From: Vreelandella zhuhanensis
Lineage (GTDB): Bacteria > Pseudomonadota > Gammaproteobacteria > Pseudomonadales > Halomonadaceae
Direction of reading: 5' to 3'
Assembly (NCBI RefSeq): GCF_009793355.1
Contig: NZ_WTKP01000001.1
Span: 372,001 to 436,000, forward strand
DNA: 64,000 bases
The stretch's first letter is position 1; every line of letters starts with the position of its first letter. A program made the position numbers and the translations under genes. Below are positions 43,702 through 53,524 of this stretch, piece by piece. A model generated the notes under the pieces. The model was not told the origin of the DNA, ran no database searches, and worked only from the letters and a program-made list of their open reading frames with translations.

Positions 43702-44799
43702 CTATCTCGAGTACTGTTCCAAACGCGGCGTATCCACGCTTACCTCAGCATTTTGAGCTCGATGACGCAACCAGTGGTCCATCAACGTAAGCGCCATCAT
43801 CGCTTCGGCAATCGGTGTGGCACGAATTCCTACGCAAGGGTCGTGGCGGCCTTTGGTTATCACGTCTATCGCCTGACCGTGCACATCGATCGAACGGCCC
43901 GGCGTGGTGATGCTGGAAGTAGGCTTGAGCGCTAATCTTGCAATGAGGGATTGTCCCGTGGAAATTCCACCCAATACCCCACCCGCATGATTGGAAAGAA
44001 ATCCATCCGGGGTCATTTCATCACGGTGCTCACTTCCTCGTTGGCTGACGCAGGCAAACCCGGCCCCTACTTCCACCCCTTTTACCGCATTGATGCTCAT
44101 CAAGCCGTGTGCCAGATCAGCATCCAGACGATCGAATACCGGCTCACCCAGCCCCACCGGCACCCCCTCGGCAATCACGGTAATTTCCGCACCCACCGAG
44201 TCCTGGTCGCGGCGCAGCTGATCCATGAAGGCTTCAAGTTCCGCGATTTTTTCCGGGTCAGGACAGAAGAAAGCATTGTTCTGCACCGCCTCCCAGCTCT
44301 TGAATTCGATAGGCAGGGGGCCGAGTTGGCTCATGTAGCCACGCACCTGAATTCCTTTGGCGGCCAGGTATTTCTTGGCAATGGCACCGGCGGCAACACG
44401 CATGGCGGTTTCCCGAGCGCTGGAGCGGCCTCCTCCACGATAATCGCGAACCCCATATTTATGATGGTAGGTATAGTCGGCATGCGCCGGGCGGAACTGG
44501 TCCTTGATCTTGGAGTAGTCCTTGGAGCGCTGGTCGGTATTCTCGATCAACAGACCAATCGGGCAGCCGGTGGTAACGCCTTCGAACACCCCGGAAAGAA
44601 TACGTACTTGATCCGGTTCCTTGCGTTGAGTGGTGTGGCGTGAGCTACCCGGACGACGACGATCGAGATCGTGTTGCAGATCGGCTTCACTCAATTCCAG
44701 CCCTGGTGGGCAGCCATCCACAATGGCTCCCAGTGCCGGACCATGGCTTTCGCCAAATGTAGTCACCGTAAACAACTTGCCGAAGGTATTGCCTGACAT
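43702..44799 (-). CDS. aroC: Chorismate synthase
   Basis: A 365-residue enzyme of normal length with [18 protein letters not shown] near the N terminus, [18 protein letters not shown], the FMN/substrate motif RGSEHRDEM and [16 protein letters not shown] near the C terminus. It converts 5-enolpyruvylshikimate-3-phosphate to chorismate. It is five bases after prmB on the same strand, the usual gammaproteobacterial arrangement. Confidence 0.96.
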   Translation of the reverse strand: MSGNTFGKLFTVTTFGESHGPALGAIVDGCPPGLELSEADLQHDLDRRRPGSSRHTTQRKEPDQVRILSGVFEGVTTGCPIGLLIENTDQRSKDYSKIKDQFRPAHADYTYHHKYGVRDYRGGGRSSARETAMRVAAGAIAKKYLAAKGIQVRGYMSQLGPLPIEFKSWEAVQNNAFFCPDPEKIAELEAFMDQLRRDQDSVGAEITVIAEGVPVGLGEPVFDRLDADLAHGLMSINAVKGVEVGAGFACVSQRGSEHRDEMTPDGFLSNHAGGVLGGISTGQSLIARLALKPTSSITTPGRSIDVHGQAIDVITKGRHDPCVGIRATPIAEAMMALTLMDHWLRHRAQNAEVSVDTPRLEQYSR

Positions 44800-44804
44800 C
44801 TGGG

Positions 44805-45752
44805 TTATTTTCCTTGTGTGAAAGACGCCGCATGGGCGTCGAGTTCAGCGGCGCTCAAGGCAAATACGCCTTGGCCGCCACGCTCGAATTCCAGCCACAT
44901 GAAAGGCACCTCGGGGAAGGCGGCCTCCAGGTGGTGATCGGAGTTGCCGACCTCAACGATCAGCCAGCCATTCTCGGTAAGATATTCGGGTGCTTCACGC
45001 AAAATACGCCGCACGATATCCAGTCCGTCGTTGCCAGCACCCAATGCCAATGCCGGCTCGTGTTGAAATTCCGCCGGCATGGTTCGCAAATCACGCGCAT
45101 CGACATAGGGCGGGTTGGAGACAATCAGGTCGTAACGTTGCCCTTCCAGCCCCGAAAAAACATCCGACGTCACCGCTCTGACTCTTTCTCCCACAGCGTG
45201 GCGGGTGATATTGCGACGAGCCACGGCCAATGCCTCCTGGCTGATATCGGCCAGGTCCACTTCGCAACCAGGCAGATGCAAGGCCGTGGCGATACCGATG
45301 CAGCCCGAGCCGGTACACAGGTCCAGCATCCGAGCCGGTGGTTCCTCAGGAAACCAGGCTTCGAAACCGTCTTCGATCAGCTCGGCGATGGGTGAGCGCG
45401 GAATCAGCACGCGCTCATCCACATCAAACGGGAAGCCGGCGAAAAACGCTTCCCCGAGTAGATACGGCAAAGGACGCCGACTAGTGATACGCTCTCGCGC
45501 CAGTGTCACGATCCGCCGACGCTCCGTCATCAACAGGCGAGCTTCCAGCACCGCCGGGTCGACATTCCAGGGCAAGTGCAGCGCCCCCAGGGTCAATGCT
45601 ACCGCTTCATCCCAGGCCGAGGCTGTCCCATGGCCGTAATGCAAGCCGGCCAGATGAAACTCGCTGGCGAGCCAGCGCAGGTAATCTCGCAGGGTAATCA
45701 AGTCACTGGTGATGTCAGCCTCGTCCAGGTTCAACGTGGAGGCGGCGGACAT
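44805..45752 (-). CDS. prmB: 50S ribosomal protein L3 glutamine methyltransferase
   Basis: A methyltransferase of about 315 residues: a helical N domain, then the SAM-binding [16 protein letters not shown] and the substrate motif NPPYVD (N5-glutamine methyltransferase signature). It methylates ribosomal protein L3. The open frame extends to a GTG at 45938 through a Ser/Ile/Asp-repeat stretch ([16 protein letters not shown]) that looks non-conserved; the ATG at 45752 gives the usual length and is preferred, but its ribosome site is poor, so the start is uncertain. Confidence 0.92.
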   Translation of the reverse strand: MSAASTLNLDEADITSDLITLRDYLRWLASEFHLAGLHYGHGTASAWDEAVALTLGALHLPWNVDPAVLEARLLMTERRRIVTLARERITSRRPLPYLLGEAFFAGFPFDVDERVLIPRSPIAELIEDGFEAWFPEEPPARMLDLCTGSGCIGIATALHLPGCEVDLADISQEALAVARRNITRHAVGERVRAVTSDVFSGLEGQRYDLIVSNPPYVDARDLRTMPAEFQHEPALALGAGNDGLDIVRRILREAPEYLTENGWLIVEVGNSDHHLEAAFPEVPFMWLEFERGGQGVFALSAAELDAHAASFTQGK

Positions 45753-46073
45753 GCCGGCGTTACAAGGTTCAGCATTAGCATCGGTACTGGAAGAGACAGA
45801 ATCGGAAGAAATAGAACCGGAAGAAATAGAATCGGAAGGCGCGGCCACGGGATATCCTGCATTGCAAAAGTCGAAAGTGGATGCTCGCTCCCCCAAGGGG
45901 AGATGAACGATGAGGGTTGCAATGATTGTACCTTTCACGCTGCCCGGTTCACAGCTACGCTCAGCCCGCTATACTGAAGCACTTGACTGAAGGACTTAGC
46001 GAGCCAATACGCTCACGTTTGTCACAAACTTGACCGAACCACTGACACTTCAATCATTACACCAGAGCCTGCC

Positions 46074-46643
46074 ATGACACGCCGCCCCCCTTTACCCGAC
46101 GATGATGAGATCAATGCCTTTCGCCAGGCATTACAAGCCGCCGGGGTGCGTCGCTTGCCTTCCAACCGTGCCGACCCGGGCAAGCCAAGAAAAGATAGCT
46201 CGGCACATGCCGTGCGCCGCCAAGCTGCTGTCGAAGCCAATACGCTTCAGGCCAACGGCCGCACCTCAGATGGCCGGGTGGAAGCCGTACGACCTTCGGA
46301 ATACCTGGAATTCAGTGTACCCGACCTGCCCTGGCGTACGTTAAGCCAACTCAAGCGCGGCCAGACTGCCTGGCAAGCGGGGCTCGACCTGCACGGCTAT
46401 ACCCTGGAAGAAGCGCGTATCGAGCTGGAAAGCTTCCTGCGTGAATCAGCGGGGCAAGGATTACGCTGCGTACTGGTGGTGCACGGCAAGGCATGGGGCA
46501 CCACTGCCGATTATCCGGTACTTAAAAGCCATACCAATACCTGGCTGCGCGAATGGCCCGGCGTACTGGCTTTCTGCTCCGCCATCGACATGGACGGCGG
46601 CACCGGCGCGGTTTATGTATTACTGCGCAAGCCGGGACGCTAA
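46074..46643 (+). CDS. smrB: Smr domain endonuclease SmrB
   Basis: A 189-residue protein: a basic, disordered N half and a C-terminal Smr domain (about residues 95-185) with LDLHGYTLEEAR and the catalytic-loop VVHGKAWG. SmrB cuts mRNA at collided ribosomes. It is divergent from prmB, a conserved arrangement. The ATG at 46074 follows a weak site. Confidence 0.92.
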   Translation: MTRRPPLPDDDEINAFRQALQAAGVRRLPSNRADPGKPRKDSSAHAVRRQAAVEANTLQANGRTSDGRVEAVRPSEYLEFSVPDLPWRTLSQLKRGQTAWQAGLDLHGYTLEEARIELESFLRESAGQGLRCVLVVHGKAWGTTADYPVLKSHTNTWLREWPGVLAFCSAIDMDGGTGAVYVLLRKPGR

Positions 46644-46646
46644 CTT

Positions 46647-47657
46647 TCAAGATGTTACCTTCCCTTTCGGCATGTGCCGTGAAAGCCCCTGTTCGGTCAA
46701 ATGACGCCCCAACCGTATCAGCTCATTCGCGCGATGAAACTCATAAGCGCCACATACCGTCCTGGGTATTTCAATCAGCATGTCCGGGGAATAGCCGGCC
46801 ACCTTGTACTTGGCCAACGCCGCCTGGGTGACATCAAATGACTCAAGAATCATTGCCAGCTTGCTCCACTCGCGTTTGCTGCGAGCTTCCGGCGCTTCCT
46901 CTTTGCCGACTTCGCCTTTATCTTGGGATCCCCCATTGCCTCCAAACCCTTCCCATAATCGTTTAGTGGCTTCCCGGGCATCGTTCACCCAGCCCCCAAC
47001 GGGGCGCATTTTTTCAAGCTCGGCTTCGCTGGCCAGGGAGTCGGTATCCGGCAACAGATCTTCCAGCATCACCGGCTGTGGAGTATGTGCCGTGACGTTG
47101 ACCGCTACTACAAAGTCCGCTGCATGAGCGGCCCCCACCGGCATCATGGGAAGGGGGTTGAGCAGCCCGCCGTCCACCAACACCTGGTCGCCCAGATGTA
47201 CCGGCGTAATCACGCCAGGCACAGCAATCGAGGCGCGAATGGCACGCAACAAAGGCCCGCTTTGAAACCAGACTTCGCGCTGACGGACCAGATCCGTGGC
47301 TACCGTGGTCACCGGTATAGGCAAGTCTTCAATCAAGACATCACCCACCAAGACTTCAAGCTTGTTCATTATTTTGCTGGCCCGCATGGCCCCCATGGGA
47401 CTCCAGGTCACATCCACCAGCTTGAGGACATCGAAATAGTCCAGCCCACACACCCAGTCACGATACGCCGGCAGTTTTCCCGAGGCATAGATGCCGCCTA
47501 TCAACGCCCCCATGGAACACCCCGCCACGGAGATAATTTCGTAGCCTCGCTCTTCGAGTACTTCAATCACCCCGATATGGGCATAACCGCGCGCTCCGCC
47601 ACTGCCTAACACCAGCGCCACCTTATTTCCTTTTTCGGGAGCCATCAGCTTATCCAT
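46647..47657 (-). CDS. Patatin-like phospholipase (RssA/NTE-type)
   Basis: A 336-residue patatin-fold protein with the oxyanion motif GSGGARGYAHIG (about 18-29), nucleophile elbow GCSMGAL, and catalytic Asp in VDGGLLNPLP. This Ser-Asp dyad hydrolyses acyl esters of phospholipids. The N-terminal half matches RssA-type proteins; about 120 residues at the C terminus are specific. AAGGAG precedes the ATG. It is convergent with smrB, only three bases apart. Confidence 0.88.
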   Translation of the reverse strand: MDKLMAPEKGNKVALVLGSGGARGYAHIGVIEVLEERGYEIISVAGCSMGALIGGIYASGKLPAYRDWVCGLDYFDVLKLVDVTWSPMGAMRASKIMNKLEVLVGDVLIEDLPIPVTTVATDLVRQREVWFQSGPLLRAIRASIAVPGVITPVHLGDQVLVDGGLLNPLPMMPVGAAHAADFVVAVNVTAHTPQPVMLEDLLPDTDSLASEAELEKMRPVGGWVNDAREATKRLWEGFGGNGGSQDKGEVGKEEAPEARSKREWSKLAMILESFDVTQAALAKYKVAGYSPDMLIEIPRTVCGAYEFHRANELIRLGRHLTEQGLSRHMPKGKVTS

Positions 47658-47679
47658 GCCCTCTCCTTGCTCAAACGCT

Positions 47680-48570
47680 TCACGTCGGCAATGTCGCCTG
47701 ATGATCGGCTTCGATCACTTCCATGACCGCATCGACTATCCCTTTTTCCAAGTGTAGGTGATGGCCGCCCTTCATCACGTGGCGGGTCAAGCGAGTGACC
47801 ACTCGGCGTGCCTGTTGCGCTGATTCGCGCTCTCCCAAAATACCGCTATCACCTTCGATCAACAGTACTGGACAGGCAATTGCTGCCAATAGTCCATTCA
47901 CCTGCTCTGGGCTGAAACGTACCAACGACGGCTTGAGCAATCGGCTATCGGAACGCAGCCTGACACCGCCGGCGTCTTCTACCACCAGATTACGCTTGAC
48001 CAGAGGTGCTGCGGTATCAAAGTCGATAGGCGTGACACCGCCGGCGACACGCGCGGCAATCGCGGTATCAAGATCAAGGTAATGCGGAGGGAGAGACAGC
48101 GGGCGTCGATGGGAGACAAGCCCTTTGCGTAACTGCGCAGGGGTGTCTGTCGCCGGCGTGCTCAATGCACCCAACCCATCGAGCAATACCAGTTTTTCGG
48201 TGCGTTCAGGAAAGGCTGCGGCAATCAGGCAAGCGACTGCTGCGCCCATGGAATGCGCCAGAAGTGGCACACGCGCTACGCCTAGCTCCTCCATGGCATC
48301 CAACAGATCGTGGCAATAGTCCCAAAGAGCGTAATCAGACCCTTCGGGGGCCGGTTGGGAAAGCCCATGACCACGAAAGTCGAGGGCGACGATACGCACC
48401 CCAAGCCGGGTAGCCAATCGGGGGGCCAGACGAGAAAAGCTGGCGGCATTATCCAGCCAGCCGTGAAGCGCCAGCCAAACGGGTGCCTGGGGATCACCCC
48501 AGGCAAGTGCCGCCAAACGCCCCTGACAGAGGGTAAGTGGGAGGGGCTCGGGAAACGACATCATCAGCAT
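47680..48570 (-). CDS. Alpha/beta hydrolase
   Basis: A 296-residue single-domain alpha/beta hydrolase with LALHGWLDNAASF, DFRGHGLSQPAPEG, the nucleophile elbow LAHSMGAAVA and a His in KGGHHLHLEKG. It resembles the serum-response-type/SERHL hydrolases; substrate is unknown. It lies 22 bp upstream of the patatin gene on the same strand and probably forms a lipid- or ester-hydrolysing pair with it. Several in-frame ATGs (48570, 48564, 48561) are possible starts. Confidence 0.85.
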   Translation of the reverse strand: MLMMSFPEPLPLTLCQGRLAALAWGDPQAPVWLALHGWLDNAASFSRLAPRLATRLGVRIVALDFRGHGLSQPAPEGSDYALWDYCHDLLDAMEELGVARVPLLAHSMGAAVACLIAAAFPERTEKLVLLDGLGALSTPATDTPAQLRKGLVSHRRPLSLPPHYLDLDTAIAARVAGGVTPIDFDTAAPLVKRNLVVEDAGGVRLRSDSRLLKPSLVRFSPEQVNGLLAAIACPVLLIEGDSGILGERESAQQARRVVTRLTRHVMKGGHHLHLEKGIVDAVMEVIEADHQATLPT

Positions 48571-48675
48571 GCTATCCGGTTGCAAAATTTTCAGTATACG
48601 GCCTCAAGGTGACGAAACCAGCCTGAAAGCGTTACCATGCGCAGCCAATATATCCCTTCGCCACCGGTACCTCCC

Positions 48676-48768
48676 ATGAAAAAACACCGCGATACCCGCG
48701 TCCGTAACCTGGTTTTCCTGATTGCGGTGACCAGCGCCATTGTGGTCGGCTTGTGGCTGGCACGCTAG
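48676..48768 (+). CDS. Very small single-pass membrane protein (30 residues)
   Basis: An ORF of 30 codons: a basic start MKKHRDTRVRN and one hydrophobic helix LVFLIAVTSAIVVGLWLA ending in Arg. The positive-inside pattern and clean length support a genuine small membrane protein. There is no strong ribosome site (ACCTCCC upstream), so expression is uncertain. It is divergent from the alpha/beta hydrolase gene. Confidence 0.45.
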   Translation: MKKHRDTRVRNLVFLIAVTSAIVVGLWLAR

Positions 48769-48834
48769 GCGCCATGGAAGAGACTGGCTAACAGCTGGAA
48801 ATGGCCTGTGGGAAATGCCTCTTAAAGACAGCGC

Positions 48835-49308
48835 TTAAAAAGTCGTTTTATTGCCCAAGGCCACGAGCACTTTTCGCACCCGCTCCTCGGTACTCAACGC
48901 CGTGGTATCTTCCAGTCCGCCGAAATCACCGCGTAACGCCTTTAGCGCATAGCGCTCAAGATCAATTTCCGAGGAGGTTCGAATGCCTCGCTTTCGCAGG
49001 ATCACAATAGGTGGACACCACCCCTGCAATGCATGTTGCAGCAAGAATCCCGAGACAGCGGCGGGTAGTATTAACCAACGTCGGTAGCCCGCGGCGGCCA
49101 AGGTGATGCCCACCAGATTGAGCGTGGATGCATTGGCTTCAAGCGTGCGTTCTATGTCCCATTCTTGTTCGAGCTCATGGAGCCTCAGTTCTATTTTATG
49201 AGGATTTTCAGCGAAATAGGCTATATTTTCTTCTGTTCTCTGCTGAATTTCCCGGTTGACGCTTGCAGCGGTATTACGCTCTACCCGAGACGTCGTGGAC
49301 GGCAACAT
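48835..49308 (-). CDS. DUF2892-type membrane-associated protein
   Basis: A 157-residue protein. The middle (residues ~57-105) is a YgaP-like/DUF2892 transmembrane hairpin: TLEANASTLNLVGITLAAAG, then WLILPAAVSGFLLQHALQGWCPP. The N terminus is polar and charged (HKIELRLHELEQEWDIERT) and the C terminus soluble. In other proteins this domain follows rhodaneses and sits in the inner membrane; here it stands alone. GGAGG precedes the ATG. Confidence 0.8.
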   Translation of the reverse strand: MLPSTTSRVERNTAASVNREIQQRTEENIAYFAENPHKIELRLHELEQEWDIERTLEANASTLNLVGITLAAAGYRRWLILPAAVSGFLLQHALQGWCPPIVILRKRGIRTSSEIDLERYALKALRGDFGGLEDTTALSTEERVRKVLVALGNKTTF

Positions 49309-49469
49309 GGTGTCCTCCTTATTGATCCATAATGGCGGTGATAACAGGCTTCCTTCTACCTACCGCCAATCGGCTTGTGCGGAACTTTCCTTGAAACTTT
49401 CCCCATGTAAATGGCGATAGCCATTTCACTATAGAAGGGGATGGCGCAACGTGCTCAGCGTGTCCGGCC

Positions 49470-51422
49470 TCATTTATGCGGATTGCGCTTTGGGACAGGA
49501 AAATCTACATCGAAGCCCCGGGCATCGAGTTGACGGATATGGCTCGGGCGCCCTTGTTCGTCAAAATCCACCAGCCCGATGCCCGAACCATTCCACAGGC
49601 GCTCGCCAGCTCTTGCTCGATCAGGGTCGCGGGGGTGAATTTCCAGGCGTCGGCGTTTTGTGAACCAGTTAAGCGGTGACCAAGGCGCGTAAAGCCAGCG
49701 ATTGAGCCGATCGAACCAATCAAGCAGTGTCTCCGGGAAGGCGTTCTTGATACCGCTGGAGGTAATCTGCCAAAGCCGGGGTCCCTTCTCACGCAAACGG
49801 CGAAAGTAAATATCATAGGCAAAGGAATAGTGCACATCCCCGGAAAGGATCACATAGTTACCTGGGGTACGGGCGTGGCGAAAGATATTGAGCATCACAT
49901 TTGCGGCGCCGCGATGTGCCATCCAGTTTTCGGCATCTACCAGTAGCGGCTTTCCAGCCAAGGTAAACATCTTCTGGATCGTTTCGATCAACTTGACCCC
50001 GAACATGGGGGCCGGCGACACAATGATCACCGAGGGCGCATCCAGCATGGCGTGCTGTAATTCAGTCAGAGACTCCCAGTCCATCAACCCTGAAGGATGC
50101 CCCAGGTTATTTTCACTGCGCCAACGCCGAGTGCGGGTATCGAGCACCAGCAACAACGGTGTCCCCGCCACTTGGTAATCCCAGCCTTGGAACTCCAGCA
50201 GTCGCTGGATATGCTCGTCATGCGCTAGCCCAGGCAGCCAACCCTTTTCGTCTCTTGCTTGCTCCAGCAAGGGAGTTAATTGATTTATCGGTTCAGCGAG
50301 TCGGTCCGGGGCATTTCCCCACCCTTGGCAGAGCAGATAGCCCATTAGAGCGTTACCGATAATCCGTTTCGAAAATGGATGACCATAGGCTGTATTTTCC
50401 CAGTCCGGGGTAAGATTCCAATCATCAGTAATATCATGATCATCAAATATCATCAGGGTCGGCAAGTGTGCCAGCAGCCGAGCACAGGCAGGTAAGCCTT
50501 CTACGAAGCGTTCAATGATTGCCCGTTCTTGCTTGAATAACCCGAGATCGCTTTCATTGAGCGATGGCTCGGACACATTGATCAGCTGCCAAGGCGTCGG
50601 CGACCATACCAAGAGGTACATGGCGATGACTTCGGCGAAGGTGATCAAGTGATTATGTGCATTCGCCGAGGTAAAGACGGGCTTGCGCACTCCGCCGAAA
50701 AACCGTTCACGCAAGGCCGCACTGCTCTCGGCATCGGGCAGCAACGCTTCGCGATGATAATAGGTGGCAGCAGCGTTATACAGTGCCTGGCTATCAGCAA
50801 CCGTGGCGCCAGCCAAAGGTTCGTCGAACAGTTCCAGGCGTTGGATCAGCGCATGAATGGCAACCAGCATGGGGCCTGCCACATCATCGGCGTAGATCTG
50901 GTCACCACTCATCAATAGCCAAGCGGGCCATTCACTTGGCGTGGCGCGCCGCTCGGCCAACCAGGTATCGGCTCTCACCAGGCCATCCGGGCCATCGTAA
51001 TGTGGCTTACGGCAAGAGCCATGCAGTAAGCGATGATGCTGCTCCGCGATCACGAAGCCCGGGTAACCAGCGCCTTGCTGGAGCAAATGTGGCGCCCAGT
51101 CGGCAATGCCGGTTTCGCCCTCGGCATTAATGATTTTCAGGTCATAATCGATACGAACCCCGGTGGGCAAGGGAGTTGCCAAGCTTACATCTATCAAATG
51201 CAACCAGGCATGGCGGCCAAGCGGTAGGCGCCTGAGCCGCTCGGCGTTGAGATTCAACCGGCGCGGAGGCTTTCCCGCAGGTTGCAACAGCAAACTAAGC
51301 TCAAGAGCACATGAGCCCACCAGCCAAATCAACAGGCGTTGTGGCGTTATGCGTCTTAATAAGGGACCCACTAATACGTCAGGCAACGGTTCATGAGAGG
51401 AATCGAAATCGGTAGATGTCAT
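49470..51422 (-). CDS. PhoD-like (alkaline phosphatase D-type) metallophosphatase
   Basis: A 650-residue protein with metal-site motifs of the PhoD family: LMSGDQIYADD (about residue 165), the IFDDHDITDDWN motif (about 330) and LSGDVHYSFAYD (about 575). It lacks a signal peptide or Tat motif, so it appears to be cytosolic or peripheral, unlike secreted Bacillus PhoD. Large related proteins are common in proteobacteria; substrate is probably a phosphodi- or monoester. It is convergent with nothing nearby and precedes the cold-shock gene divergently. Confidence 0.85.
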   Translation of the reverse strand: MTSTDFDSSHEPLPDVLVGPLLRRITPQRLLIWLVGSCALELSLLLQPAGKPPRRLNLNAERLRRLPLGRHAWLHLIDVSLATPLPTGVRIDYDLKIINAEGETGIADWAPHLLQQGAGYPGFVIAEQHHRLLHGSCRKPHYDGPDGLVRADTWLAERRATPSEWPAWLLMSGDQIYADDVAGPMLVAIHALIQRLELFDEPLAGATVADSQALYNAAATYYHREALLPDAESSAALRERFFGGVRKPVFTSANAHNHLITFAEVIAMYLLVWSPTPWQLINVSEPSLNESDLGLFKQERAIIERFVEGLPACARLLAHLPTLMIFDDHDITDDWNLTPDWENTAYGHPFSKRIIGNALMGYLLCQGWGNAPDRLAEPINQLTPLLEQARDEKGWLPGLAHDEHIQRLLEFQGWDYQVAGTPLLLVLDTRTRRWRSENNLGHPSGLMDWESLTELQHAMLDAPSVIIVSPAPMFGVKLIETIQKMFTLAGKPLLVDAENWMAHRGAANVMLNIFRHARTPGNYVILSGDVHYSFAYDIYFRRLREKGPRLWQITSSGIKNAFPETLLDWFDRLNRWLYAPWSPLNWFTKRRRLEIHPRDPDRARAGERLWNGSGIGLVDFDEQGRPSHIRQLDARGFDVDFPVPKRNPHK

Positions 51423-51539
51423 TTACGACCTGTCCTATTCATGTCATGGCGGCACGGCAAACACTCAGGCCAACAACCGGCCTTGGCACTGAGCCAGAGC
51501 TTATCAGCGAGACAGCGTCAGGTCCTCTTTCAATAAAGT

Positions 51540-51716
51540 TGACATCACCCCACAGATGTGGGACTATCACTTGCAGTTGGTTAGCAAGAAGTGAATATTG
51601 TCAGTTGTAGTCGATTCTTTCGGTGGCCTGGTCATATCCCCTTGTTTTACCCGCTACACTTTTCGGGGCAAAACCCGGCAACTTGTATACAGCGCTAAGC
51701 GCAAAGGAATTATCAC
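51540..51716 (+). promoter_or_regulatory. Long 5' leader of the cold-shock gene
   Basis: About 180-290 bp upstream of the cold-shock gene contain no gene. Cold-shock mRNAs commonly carry long, structured leaders that refold with temperature. The region ends in AAAGGA before the ATG. A leader role is inferred from the gene type and space; I cannot place the transcription start. Confidence 0.35.
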
Positions 51717-51920
51717 ATGGCAACTGGCACAGTTAAGTGGTTTAACGACGCTAAAGGTTTCGGCTTCATTACTCCTTCTGACGGCGGCGACGATCTGTTC
51801 GCTCACTTCTCAGAAATTCAAGCCGAAGGCTTCAAATCCTTGCAAGACGGTCAAAACGTTTCTTTTGACGTGACCCAAGGTAAAAAAGGCCTCCAGGCTT
51901 CAAACATCCAGCTCGCCTAA
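51717..51920 (+). CDS. Cold-shock domain protein (CspA family)
   Basis: A 67-residue single OB-fold protein with both RNA-binding motifs, [12 protein letters not shown] and DLFAHFSEI. Such proteins bind single-stranded RNA and act as RNA chaperones. AAGGA precedes the ATG. A strong terminator follows. Confidence 0.97.
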   Translation: MATGTVKWFNDAKGFGFITPSDGGDDLFAHFSEIQAEGFKSLQDGQNVSFDVTQGKKGLQASNIQLA

Positions 51921-51963
51921 CTAGCATTTAGTTACGAGCTTCGAGCCGAAAGGCTTCGAAAAA

Positions 51964-51994
51964 CCAGGCCCGCTTATGCGGGCCTGGTTTTTTT
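51964..51994 (+). terminator. Rho-independent terminator of the cold-shock gene
   Basis: Stem CCAGGCCCGC / GCGGGCCTGG with loop TTAT, followed by seven T residues. A smaller hairpin (GCTTCGAG...GGCTTCG) lies just before it. Confidence 0.95.
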
Positions 51995-52150
51995 GTGCCT
52001 GCTTGCCAATTTGTGCCTGCTTGCCAAACAGTAACTGCTCAAACGGTGCGCACCGCCTTCGGGTCTCCCAGACCCCATTGCAATCTGGCAAACTGAACGC
52101 ATAGTTATTAACGTCTAGTTATTCCTGAATCAACGAAAAGAGTAAGCCCA

Positions 52151-53428
52151 ATGAGCGAAGCGAAAAAGCCCTGGACTCAACCGATGCCGAAGCAACAGTT
52201 CAATCTGATGCGCAGCATTCTGGATGCCCCAAGCCCGGTTGGCCTGGAAGGCGCCATGACTTACGGCGTGCTCAAACCTTATTTCGAGACCTTCGCGCCC
52301 AAGGACTGGCACATGCACCAGTACAAGGGAAGCGCCGGCGTGGTACTGGATACTCATCCGGATCGCGACGACCTGTTCAAAGTGATGCTCATCGGTCATG
52401 CAGACAAGATTCGCATGCAGGTACGCAGCATCGGCGAAGACGGCAAGATCTGGATCAACACCGATTCTTTTCTGCCGACCGTGCTTGTCGGCCACGAGGT
52501 CAAGCTATTCAGCGAAGACCCGGAACAACCCGGCAGCTACCGGGTGATCGAAGGCGGTACGGTGGAGGCCTTGGGCGCCATTCACTTTGCCGACCCGTCG
52601 GTTCGCGCGGGTGATAAAGGTATCAAGAAAGAACAGATCTACCTGGATCTGCAGATTCATGGAGAGAACAAGAAACAACAGATATTGAACCTCGGCGTTC
52701 GCCCGGGTGACTCCATCATTCTGGACCGCCCCATCCGCCCGGGCTTCAGCCCCGACACTTTCTATGGTGCCTATCTGGATAACGGTCTGGGTTGCTTTGT
52801 CACCACCGAAGTGGCGCGTCTGATCGCCGAGGCAGGCGGCACGCAACAGGTACGCGTCCTCTTCGCCATCGCAAGCTATGAGGAGATTGGCCGCTTCGGT
52901 AGCCGCGTGTTAGCCGGTGAACTCAAGCCGGATGTGGTGATAGGGGTGGATGTAAACCACGATTATGTGGCGGCACCCGGCATTGGTGACAAGCGCATGC
53001 AGCCGCTGGAAATGGGCAAAGGCTTCACCATGGCGGTGGGCTCTATCGCCAGCGAGCAATTGAACCGGATCATCGAGACTACCGCCAAGAAGTACGACAT
53101 TCCCATGCAGCGCGACATGGTGGGCCCGGATACCGGCACCGATGGCATGGCCGGGGTATTGGCCGCAGTGGATTGCGCCGCCACATCCATTGGCTTCCCG
53201 ATCCGCAACATGCACACCATCTCCGAAACCGGCAATACTCAGGACGTACTGGCAGCCGTTCACGCGCTGACATATACCCTCCAGGCCTTGGATGCCCTGC
53301 CCGACCTTCAGCGTGAATTTCTGGACAACCACCCACGCCTGGACCAGGCCGGAACCCTGCAACACCAAGGGTCGGCCAAGCCGGAAAAAGACGAAACGGA
53401 TGCGGAAACGAAACCGCCCAGCGCCTAA
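52151..53428 (+). CDS. M42 family metallopeptidase (glutamyl aminopeptidase-like)
   Basis: A 425-residue co-catalytic metallopeptidase of the M42 fold: IGHADKI (metal His-x-Asp), YLDNGLGCF (bridging Asp), SYEEIGRFGSR (catalytic Glu pair), GVDVNHDYVAAPG, and MHTISE with the C-terminal metal His. Relatives remove N-terminal residues from peptides or deacylate small amides. No signal peptide; cytosolic. The C-terminal ~35 residues are charged and disordered. It is convergent with the symporter gene. Confidence 0.88.
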   Translation: MSEAKKPWTQPMPKQQFNLMRSILDAPSPVGLEGAMTYGVLKPYFETFAPKDWHMHQYKGSAGVVLDTHPDRDDLFKVMLIGHADKIRMQVRSIGEDGKIWINTDSFLPTVLVGHEVKLFSEDPEQPGSYRVIEGGTVEALGAIHFADPSVRAGDKGIKKEQIYLDLQIHGENKKQQILNLGVRPGDSIILDRPIRPGFSPDTFYGAYLDNGLGCFVTTEVARLIAEAGGTQQVRVLFAIASYEEIGRFGSRVLAGELKPDVVIGVDVNHDYVAAPGIGDKRMQPLEMGKGFTMAVGSIASEQLNRIIETTAKKYDIPMQRDMVGPDTGTDGMAGVLAAVDCAATSIGFPIRNMHTISETGNTQDVLAAVHALTYTLQALDALPDLQREFLDNHPRLDQAGTLQHQGSAKPEKDETDAETKPPSA

Positions 53429-53486
53429 AACGCTTGCCGGGCGATGACATCGGTCAGGAATCAGTAAGAAAATCAGTAAAAAGAAA

Positions 53487-53515
53487 AGCAGCACCGGCCT
53501 TGCACCGGTGCTGCT
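53487..53515 (-). terminator. Terminator of the symporter gene
   Basis: Stem AGCAGCACCGG / CCGGTGCTGCT with a seven-base loop. On the minus strand it is followed by TTTTCTTTTT, giving a clear rho-independent terminator; on the plus strand it may also serve the M42 gene. Confidence 0.85.
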
Positions 53516-53524
53516 GGCGTGGGT

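Noticed and set aside
45753..45938. Ser/Ile/Asp-repeat extension of prmB
   Set aside because: It has no counterpart in PrmB proteins as I know them and would overlap the divergent promoter region; kept only as a possible alternative start.
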